From Rhypophila decipiens (taxonomy: Eukaryota; Ascomycota; Sordariomycetes; Sordariales; Naviculisporaceae): 14,081 nt of DNA. The stretch spans positions 1 to 14,081 of the forward strand of contig MU858395.1 in NCBI GenBank assembly GCA_033297075.1, given 5' to 3'. The position numbers and the translations under genes were made by a program. Positions 7,712-14,081 of this stretch are shown piece by piece. Under the pieces are notes generated by a model. It was not told where the DNA came from, searched no databases, and saw nothing but the letters and a program-made list of their open reading frames with translations. The first letter of the stretch is position 1. Each line of letters starts with the position of its first letter.

Positions 7712-7912
7712 ATGCTCTTTAACAAGGCTCTCGTCCTCGCAACGACCCTTGCACCGGGTTTCCTGGCCTGGTCAGCCACAGCCCTCGTCATCCCCAAGCG
7801 AGATTCCATTCTCGATCATGTCACGAACGTCGTCGACACTGCCGCCGAGGGAGTAACCACTATTGGGGGTGTTGCTGCTGGTACCATCACTGATATCGTG
7901 GGCCAGCTTTAG
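7712..7912 (+). CDS. small secreted peptide precursor with signal peptide and Kex2-type site
   Basis: The 66-residue product has three parts. Residues 1-24 form a signal peptide: a Lys at position 5, a hydrophobic core (ALVLATTLAPGFLAW) and an ATA cleavage motif at A22-A24. A short pro-segment LVIPKR ends in K29-R30, a dibasic site of the kind cut by Kex2 in the Golgi. The 36-residue mature part (DSILDHVTNVVD..., ending DIVGQL) has no cysteine, is acidic, and has an amphipathic start and a Gly-spaced, hydrophobic second half (GGVAAGTITDIVG). The start context CAACCATGC and the promoter upstream support real expression. The product is probably extracellular. The role is not recognised: a signalling peptide, a surface-active peptide or an effector-like product are all possible. 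It has no operon-like neighbours. Confidence 0.7.
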   Translation: MLFNKALVLATTLAPGFLAWSATALVIPKRDSILDHVTNVVDTAAEGVTTIGGVAAGTITDIVGQL

Positions 7913-8437
7913 GGTGGGGACAAGATGGTGATGCTCGGCAGCAGCTAGTTGTTATATCTGTGGTGATATATCTTGATGCGGAATGATGTTGAGTATGAAT
8001 TGTTTTGCTTTTGCTTTGGACTTGGGGGGGCAAACGCGGATTCACATAACTAAACGCCGAATTAGCTCACTATCACTGTACAAGTAACAATTTGACTCTG
8101 TATTGGGATGTTCCTGGTATAGCAATAATATGATGCAACCCAGGCCGGGGTTTGTCACCGGTGTGCCTCCTGCGTGATAACTCGACTCCGTCCGTGACAG
8201 GTAAATGGTCAGAGATAACCCTACAACAGCGCTGTGTATTCGCGTCATGCTGATTCATGAGAGTCATTCATGCCGTCTGCTTCTCACTGTAGAGCAACCT
8301 GTAAATATGGTGGTGATTGCCTAGGGGTTTCGAAAGGTGCCTTCCTCACTCCCTCGTCCCGTTCCTTCTAGCCTGCTCTGTTCCCCTACTGCTTTTTGCT
8401 TCTTGTTTGTTTTTGTGTTGTGTTATCACCGTGTCAA
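7913..8437. other. convergent 3' region between peptide and F-box genes, no gene seen
   Basis: This stretch must hold the 3' ends of the plus-strand peptide gene and the minus-strand F-box gene. Frames of 64-69 codons occur on either strand without recognisable content. A pyrimidine-rich stretch lies near 8330-8420. Confidence 0.6.
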
Positions 8438-10174
8438 CTATCCCCGCTCCACGCCTGGTTGATCATTGTTGCGATCCATTGTGTAATCCTGAAAAAGCCT
8501 GCTCCACTGACTGGCCGGTATCTTGATCCCCTTCAGCCTAGTCTTTACTGTCTCCCTATGGAGGACACTTCGCTTCCTCAGTCTCTTCCTGTTTTCCTCG
8601 TCCAAGTCGCCCGCCGCAGCCTTGTCAATGTTCTGCTGGGCATCGCTGGTCCCCAGCCGACCCTTGTCCCAAAAGACCAATCCCATTTCCCGGAGCGGGT
8701 CATACGTGCCCCGTATGTCCCATACAGATGCCCAAGTCTGCATCAAGTTGAAAGTAGGGTGTACATAGCCGTCATAGCGCAAACGCGGGCTAACACGACT
8801 ATACCCATAGCTTGGCTGGTCCGGATCCTCCTCGTTGTCCACGCTGACAGTATGGGGGACGGGCATGGCATAGCGCCCCGTACTGTCGAGGGTGAGAACG
8901 ACATAAGGTATGGGCCCCGGATTGCGGTCGATATCAAAAGTCGGAGATACCTGAGGTGGTGGTAAATGCCGCAAGGCCTCAAACAAAAACTCCCTACCAT
9001 TGGGTGCGTTTGGCGCAGCGTATATTAGCTCCCTACGTCGTTTTGGATCATCCGACGCATCAATGAGTTTCATGGAGAACCCCAGACCAAACGAAGTGAG
9101 ATACCTGGCGAACTTGAAGTGATTTCCACCCGTCCGGGTTTTAAAAAGGTAAAGGCCATGGAGCCCGGCGTGATGGAAGGAGACCATCTCTTGCGTTGGC
9201 TTAACCTTCTTCTTCTCAGCAAGCTTAGTAGATGGTACTCTTCGTCTTGTTCCCTGTTTCCTGTTTGCTAAGGGGACTAGCGGTGTGCCAGTCAGCCTTC
9301 TGCGCTTGGGATTCGGAAGAGGGGTGGAGTGATCGGCCTCGCTCGACTCATCGCCACAGGAACTGCTCCCGGAGTCGGCGTAGTCACAAAGCTTGACCCT
9401 TTTCCTAGGCTGCTGGCGTAACTGGACGCCAGGACATGAGCGGAAGGCGTCCACGAATTGGTCCTCAATGTCCGCCAGGTAGCCGGCTGCCAACGAGGTG
9501 AGATAGTGATGAATACAGTACAGCTCCTCGACTTCCCAGGGCTTCAAGTGGCGAATGAAGAGATGGAACTGGCCATGGCCATCGATCAGCGACTTCCTGT
9601 TTTCTCCATAAGGGAACGCTCTCGAGTACAGCTCGTAGCGCAAGAATGCTCGATGGAACCGCGTCTTTTCGGCGGTGGAGAGGGGTGTGACAAGAGTTGT
9701 GGTTGTAGAACGACTGTCGCAGCCACCGGACCCCATTAGAATCTGAGAGGCGTGTAGAGAATACAGATCGGTAAGGCGGACTATAGTGTTGCAGAGTCGG
9801 CACATTGCAGCGATGACGGTGACATCACATGGATCCGCAAAAGGGCGCGGGGAGAAGTAATGGTCGAGGAAAGGCGCCATGATGTCGATGGGCTTCTTCC
9901 TGGCATGGTTATTGCCCTCGTCGGCAATACGAATGTCGGCATCGCCCTCGGCAGCGACAAGCGAGGGGACGTGGAAAATGGCTAGAAGCTCGCGGTAATT
10001 AGCTGGGCCGAGCGCATTCCTCAAGACAAGGGGAAGGATGTACTTTCGGTGCGCTGACAAGACGCGCAAGCAGGCTGGCGACGCTGAAATGAGCGAATGA
10101 AGTTGGTTCAACGACTGGCAGTTAGAGAGGATGGGGATCAATAGCTCGGGCGCGAGCCCCTCGATATTCGCCAT
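8438..10174 (-). CDS. F-box-like protein with nuclear localisation signals
   Basis: A 578-residue product from ATG 10174 (MANIEGLAPELL); the open frame extends upstream but has no earlier ATG. Residues 4-52 resemble the degenerate F-box start of many Pezizomycotina proteins (LAPELLIPILSNCQSLNQLHSLISASPACLRVLSAHRK). F-box proteins bind Skp1 and recruit substrates to SCF ubiquitin ligases. No WD40 or LRR repeats are seen. The middle carries an acidic/Ser stretch (DSGSSSCGDESSEAD, about 267-281) and basic clusters PRKRVKL (256-262), PKRRR (289-293) and EKKKVK (about 320-325), which suggest nuclear entry. The C-terminal half (about 330-578) contains FKFARYLTSFGLGFSMKL and a Trp-rich part, FNLMQTWASVWDIRGTYDP, of unknown function. 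No intron is needed. The substrate is unknown; a role in protein turnover is inferred from the N-terminus only. Confidence 0.82.
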   Translation of the reverse strand: MANIEGLAPELLIPILSNCQSLNQLHSLISASPACLRVLSAHRKYILPLVLRNALGPANYRELLAIFHVPSLVAAEGDADIRIADEGNNHARKKPIDIMAPFLDHYFSPRPFADPCDVTVIAAMCRLCNTIVRLTDLYSLHASQILMGSGGCDSRSTTTTLVTPLSTAEKTRFHRAFLRYELYSRAFPYGENRKSLIDGHGQFHLFIRHLKPWEVEELYCIHHYLTSLAAGYLADIEDQFVDAFRSCPGVQLRQQPRKRVKLCDYADSGSSSCGDESSEADHSTPLPNPKRRRLTGTPLVPLANRKQGTRRRVPSTKLAEKKKVKPTQEMVSFHHAGLHGLYLFKTRTGGNHFKFARYLTSFGLGFSMKLIDASDDPKRRRELIYAAPNAPNGREFLFEALRHLPPPQVSPTFDIDRNPGPIPYVVLTLDSTGRYAMPVPHTVSVDNEEDPDQPSYGYSRVSPRLRYDGYVHPTFNLMQTWASVWDIRGTYDPLREMGLVFWDKGRLGTSDAQQNIDKAAAGDLDEENRKRLRKRSVLHRETVKTRLKGIKIPASQWSRLFQDYTMDRNNDQPGVERG

Positions 10175-10321
10175 TTCGTAATATCTGCGCTGGTGTGGTG
10201 TTGAGTCGTTGTGGTGGTTGTGAAGCGAGAACAATTTTGTTCGAATGACAAGTGGTGAGACAAGTTTGTAGGAATGGGTGGAAGGAAAAGTACCCAGATG
10301 ACGCAAAAGAGAGGAGGGACC

Positions 10322-10328
10322 CTTTATA
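10322..10328 (-). promoter_or_regulatory. TATA box of the F-box gene
   Basis: Read on the minus strand this is TATAAAG, about 150 bases upstream of the chosen ATG. That distance fits a fungal promoter. Confidence 0.45.
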
Positions 10329-10407
10329 CCTGTCGAAAAAATACTTCAAACTTCTGTGGGGCCCACCTGAGCTCAGCAAAAGTTAATATCTAAACTTTGT
10401 GTTTGGA

Positions 10408-10423
10408 TGAGTCACTTCACGTG
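10408..10423. promoter_or_regulatory. adjacent AP-1-like and E-box-like sites
   Basis: TGAGTCA (10408-10414) and CACGTG (10418-10423) lie three bases apart in the short gap between the F-box promoter and the end of the HET gene. TGAGTCA-type sites are bound by bZIP factors and CACGTG by bHLH or some bZIP factors. They could regulate the F-box gene about 235 bp away. Motifs this short can occur by chance. Confidence 0.3.
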
Positions 10424-10521
10424 CCTGGTTTGATCATCTCGCGTGACAAACCCAAAACACAAATTAGTCGTGTGGAAAGGCATTCAAATCTCGACGTGCC
10501 CTCGGCCTGGACCCGCCTCTC

Positions 10522-12744
10522 TCAAAAAAGCATAAACGTCTCGCTCGTCTCAACAATATCGACCTCGGCATGCATGATACCGCAAACATACCCCTCGCAA
10601 ACAAGGTGAAAAGACGGTGGCGATGTCGATTTGTCTTTCTTCTCGTCTGGATTTAAACGTAAAGATGGTTCCGAATACGGCCCGGGTGCCGCTACAGGGC
10701 GCAAGATGAACGGGACCCTCGCGCCGACCATCAGCCAGACTTGATCACCCGGTTGAACACCGTTAGCCGCCAGGCCGATGCCATGATGATACGCAGTGCT
10801 GACGTGTTTTCTTTTGTCGGGTTCATCGAAACTTTCCGGGGCAGGCACCGTCCAAAAGAGACCCCTTGTCGAGCCAGTTCCCTCTTGTAGCATAGCTTCC
10901 ACGTATGAGCGTGCTTCTGGGTGACCCGAGTCTTTTGTGAAGAGTGTTGATAGTGGTGAACGTGGCTCGGGTATTTTGTCTGGCTCTGAATTTGTTTCTT
11001 TTACCTTCAAGTTGTCTTTTCCCTTACCAGGCTTGGATGCAACAAGTAAATCGCATAGTTGGTCAAAGCCTTTTCCATCTGGGTCACCTGTCTGACAATC
11101 CGGGTTCTCAGCAATGAGTGTCTTGCGGAGGAGGTCTTTGGCTATGTTTGTGGGTGCTTTAGAATGTGACTCGGTCTTTTGTATGGCTTAAGAAAGAAAA
11201 CGAGGCAGATGGGACATGTTATGGGACGGGTCGCCTGGTAGGACGTCTATCACGGTGGCGATATGTTTTCCATGGGGCACGATAAAAGCCTGGTGGTGTT
11301 CGTAGCTTTGTGTCAGCTTGGCGAGATCAGCTCCACCCGCGCTCTTGTCTTGAAGGCAAGCAACGATGGCACGGCTGTCAAAGGCGTGGAAACATTTGAG
11401 GGAGACGGCCTGACCGGGTGGGAGAGGAGCAGTGGCTTGAAAATAGCCGGGGCTGCTCTCGGCTGACCATACGGTGTGCTCCAGAGGTGTGCTCAGGTCG
11501 GGCACCCATGAGGGTGTAGTCGGCCGATCTTGAAATAACGGCCGTGGCGCAGTCAGACCGGCAAACCCCAAGAGCCGGAAAGATGTCCCCCGGAAGAGGA
11601 TGGATTCCATTGCATCGTGGTACACGTCTGCCGCGTGGCGGGTATAGTCGGGCTTGATGTCGTCCTGGGCTTCGGGCTCAACAAAGTTTAGCATGGCAAA
11701 AACCTTGTCTCGTGGGTCCGTAGATTTGAGACCGTAAAAGTCGCAAAGGATGTCTTCCAGTCGAGCTGCTCCTTCTGGGAGCACATTGTTGTCGTCGGAT
11801 CGTTTGGATATAAACTGCCGCAAGCGCCTCATTTCCTGAAAGTTGCGAATCATGGGCGGTAGCGGGATCTGCAACTGGCCCTTGTCATAGTCGACAAACC
11901 GAGTGGACTTGAGATCCTTCGAAATCATATCAAAGAACAGCGGGTGAAGTATCACATCGCCAAAGTGATATCTGAGATCTCTACCGAAGCAGAGTTCTTG
12001 CACTACCCACGCGCGCTCAAACCAAGGCGACCAGATCAGGTCTACCACGTTCTTGTGGCTGTAGGGGGTGAACGGATCGTGACGGTCCGGGTCGTACTCG
12101 ATCTGGAACTTGGCGTCCGGTGAGGTTGTCGGATTCTGAGCCGCAGGAGAGAAGACCCTAGGGATGCCCTCGTCCCTGCCCAGCCAGACCTCGACGGAGC
12201 TCGCGCTCCGGTAAATGTTGGCCATCAATGGAATCTGGAGAGCCTTCTCGGCGAGATTGGTTTGGTTAATGCACACTGCATCGAGCCAGAGGTGGTCCGC
12301 ATCGACGGCGATGCGGGCTAGAATTCTTGCAGCCTTTTTCGTGATGGGGAGGTAGGAGCCGTCGTCAAAGACCAGGTGACTGTCGGCGGGGAGGTCGCCC
12401 CAGCAGTATGATATGGCGGAATACTTGGGTGGTGGCTTGCTTGTCTCTTCAAGACTGCAGACAACAAAGTCAAACACCACTTTGTTGTCTTGTGGTTTGT
12501 CCCGGGTCGGAACACGGCGGAGAAGTCTCACACAGCCTGGAGGAAGTTGTTGGTAGGCATGTACCTCGGCCCCGGGGGCGGGTTCCGCCAGCTGTTCAAT
12601 GAGGTGGTCTACGGGGGGTCTAAAGTACGAAACGCATACTTTTCCGTCGACCATCTCAGTGCCGATCGTCATTGTCTGGTTCCAGTCGCGCCAGCCATAT
12701 TTCTTCACCCCCTCACGTCCCGAGGGCGTCATGATAAAGCTCAT
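10522..12744 (-). CDS. HET-domain (heterokaryon incompatibility) protein with one in-frame stop
   Basis: The start is ATG 12744 (MSFIMTPSG); the longer frame upstream has no ATG in phase. The HET domain lies at residues about 108-251: YSAISYCWGD (108-117), LWLDAVCINQ (152-161), SVEVWLG (about 183-189) and WSPWFERAWVVQEL (238-251), the three classical HET blocks. The frame ends at a TAA after residue 518 but stays open in the same phase for 221 more codons. That part contains the usual HET C-terminus (GVQPGDQVWLMVGARVPFILRPV..., EGYVCGIMHAEV). So the gene is a full-length family member of about 740 codons with one nonsense codon. If translated to the stop it makes a HET protein lacking its tail. 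HET proteins trigger cell death on fusion of unlike strains. A minisatellite element sits directly upstream. Confidence 0.85.
11188..11190 (-). other. in-frame TAA inside the HET gene
   Basis: This is the only stop in 741 codons. The sequence on both sides is coding in the same phase (MSHLPRFLS before it, AIQKTESHSKAP after it). It could arise from CAA by one C-to-T change. I could not find an intron of suitable phase with good donor and acceptor sites that removes it. Confidence 0.8.
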
Positions 12745-12843
12745 CGTCGAGGAGCTCGCTGTTGTTGCGGTCTCATCGATGTTGTGCAATGCTCATAGTT
12801 CCAAGGTGGAGCCCGGGTCGTCGGTGATGGTCAAAAACCACAC

Positions 12844-12879
12844 GGCTATTTCCACTGTCTCCAATGCTATTTCTACAGT
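12844..12879 (+). repeat. left inverted-repeat arm of the minisatellite element
   Basis: The outer 19 bases (GGCTATTTCCACTGTCTCC) match the reverse complement of 13231-13249 at 18 of 19 positions. The inner 17 bases match the right arm more loosely (about 11 of 17). Within the arm, GCTATTTCCACTGT and GCTATTTCTACAGT form a short direct repeat. A 9-mer, GGTCAAAAA, lies just outside at 12829-12837. Confidence 0.7.
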
Positions 12880-12906
12880 AACTAACCCTTCTTGGAAGTC
12901 GCTTAG

Positions 12907-13210
12907 CTGGCTCGAATAAATGCCTTCTATTACTGGAATAAATACCTTTCTTGCTTGAATAAATGCTTTTTGTTACTCGAATAAATGCCTTGACTAGCTT
13001 GAATAAATGCCTTTAGTTACTCGAATAAATGCCTTAACTGGTTTGAATAAATACCTTTCGTTGCTTGAATGAATACCTTTGTTGCTTGAATAAATGCCTT
13101 ATATTGCTTGAATAAATACCTTTTGTTACTTGAATAAATGCCTTTTGTTGCTTGAATAAATGCCTTTTGTTGCTTGAATAAATGCCTTTTGTTGCTTGAA
13201 TAAATGCTTG
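12907..13210 (+). repeat. 22-bp minisatellite, 14 copies
   Basis: The consensus unit is TTGCTTGAATAAATGCCTTTTG. Fourteen units can be counted from the GAATAAAT core; one reads GAATGAAT. Units at the left are divergent in sequence and length, while the last three or four at the right are nearly identical, as expected from recent expansion at one end. Thirteen units carry AATAAA, the polyadenylation hexamer, on the plus strand. The array lies 163-466 bases upstream of the HET start codon on the opposite strand, so it falls in that gene's promoter or 5' UTR. Confidence 0.95.
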
Positions 13211-13213
13211 ACG

Positions 13214-13249
13214 ACCGTGGAATTAGCGAGGGAGACGGTGGAAATAGCC
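13214..13249 (-). repeat. right inverted-repeat arm of the minisatellite element
   Basis: Complementary to 12844-12879. The outer part is GGAGACGGTGGAAATAGCC at 13231-13249. The second copy of the 9-mer GGTCAAAAA follows at 13255-13263 in the same orientation as the left one. Confidence 0.7.
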
Positions 13250-13263
13250 AGGTCGGTCAAAAA

Positions 13264-14081
13264 GGGTAAGCTGAGGACTGCTGCCCAACTTCCCCGCACG
13301 AGATGTCTGCCTGCCTCTCAAGAACATTCCGGCCCGGGGAGGTACCCTTGGTACCTATTCCGGTGAGGCGGCGAGCTGATGGAGCTGAGCTGAGCTGAGC
13401 TGATGTAAGCCTAATCGTACAACCAGCGCTATCTCGTCTTATTATTTCCATCCCCTGCTCGTGGGCAAACAAGCGAAGCTTATTGGCTCTAGCGAATAAA
13501 GATAAGCAGACGCATAAATCTGCTGTGGGCCTTTGAGAAAAGTTTTTTTTTTCACTTTTATCGGAAGGACCCACACCGCACGAAACCGCCCCTTATTTAC
13601 TCAAATAAGCATCGCCTAAAGTGTCTCTCACGATGGAGTCATTTTCTCTCGTGCCCTATCCGTAATCTCACCGCCACGTTCTCTTTAGACACTTATTTAT
13701 CGCCAACCTCGTCGCCCTGCTCTTAAGTCCGGAAGTTGAGGGGAATCGTATTCCAGCAATCTCACAAGTAGGTAGTTACGACGTTTTTTGATCCGAGTTA
13801 CATCACATACGTAGCTACAGTTAAATGCAAAATAAAGAAGAAATCTTCCTGAGAAACGGCATTGTATTTAACGCCCACAAGTCAGGCGGCCGGGGCCCAC
13901 GGCAAGAGAAATGCACACCCGGGCAAGATGAGCATACGAAAGTAATAAACAAGATAATGACCGAAAGTAATGAACAAAAGTACTGAACGAAAGAAAGGAG
14001 CCATATCGCCAACCCGCCATACCAATCCTCAACCCGCTCCGCCTCTTGAAATCCTGACAGGAGTCTCAAGATCTGCCGTCA
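13264..14081. other. right-end region, no supported gene
   Basis: No frame has recognisable content. Small structures seen are: four tandem GAGCT copies at 13382-13401; a CTTATTT/AAATAAG hairpin at 13592-13609; a T11 run near 13540; and two imperfect copies of CGAAAGTAATRAAC about 26 bases apart near 13937-13980. It could hold the distal promoter of the HET gene. Confidence 0.55.

Noticed and set aside
11100..11300. Intron that would remove the HET TAA
   Set aside because: Possible GT-AG pairs are out of phase, too short, or have poor donors (GTGATA, GTCCTA) and would delete apparently conserved residues; a nonsense codon is simpler.
12907..13210. CRISPR array
   Set aside because: The 22-bp units are head-to-tail with no unique spacers, in a eukaryotic context.
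13257..13574. 105-codon minus-strand frame beside the minisatellite
   Set aside because: Composition looks random, it overlaps the right 9-mer and GAGCT repeats, and it contains no domain.
13821..14069. 82-codon minus-strand frame with a hydrophobic stretch resembling a membrane segment
   Set aside because: It is short, has no promoter or homologue I recognise, and the surrounding sequence is low-complexity repeat; hydrophobic frames arise easily from T-rich strands.
1..14081. tRNA or rRNA genes
   Set aside because: No T-loop GGTTCRA-type box with matching A-box and cloverleaf pairing, and no rRNA core motif, was noticed on either strand by eye.

Overview
The window looks like nuclear DNA of a filamentous ascomycete (Pezizomycotina). 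Several features point that way: short GT-AG introns with CTAAC-type branch sites, a Zn2Cys6 regulator, a HET-domain protein, a fungal F-box-like protein, an STAND/NLR fragment, and Ty3/gypsy and Ty1/copia relics. No species is claimed. No tRNA, rRNA, CRISPR array or bacterial-type operon was seen. Layout: (1) 1-2.7 kb is a retroelement graveyard. It holds the 3' end of a chromodomain gypsy pol (minus strand, cut off near 440), a copia integrase core with its DDE residues (minus strand, broken at both ends), and two orphan plus-strand reading frames of unknown origin. (2) 2.7-3.5 kb, minus strand, holds an NB-ARC winged-helix piece of a fungal NLR. A clear bZIP DNA-binding exon follows it directly, and the two may be one spliced gene. 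(3) 3.8-5.7 kb, minus strand, holds a four-exon Zn2Cys6 transcription factor whose frame is restored by three introns I could place. (4) 5.7-7.7 kb has no convincing gene but contains a fold-back inverted repeat. (5) 7.7 kb, plus strand, holds a 66-residue secreted peptide precursor with a signal peptide and a Kex2-type KR site. (6) 8.4-10.2 kb, minus strand, holds an F-box-like protein of about 578 residues with basic nuclear-localisation clusters. (7) 10.5-12.7 kb, minus strand, holds a HET-domain gene whose single long reading frame is interrupted once by an in-frame TAA. (8) 12.8-13.3 kb, upstream of the HET start, holds a 14-copy, 22-bp minisatellite enclosed by imperfect inverted repeats and a 9-bp direct repeat, so it looks like a small inserted element. 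(9) 13.3-14.1 kb has no supported gene. The HET gene and the NLR fragment belong to families linked to fungal self/non-self recognition (heterokaryon incompatibility). Together with the transposon debris they suggest a fast-evolving accessory region; a shared pathway is inference, not shown. The best candidates for something new are the inverted-repeat-flanked minisatellite at the HET promoter, the possible NLR-fragment/bZIP fusion gene and the small Kex2-type peptide.
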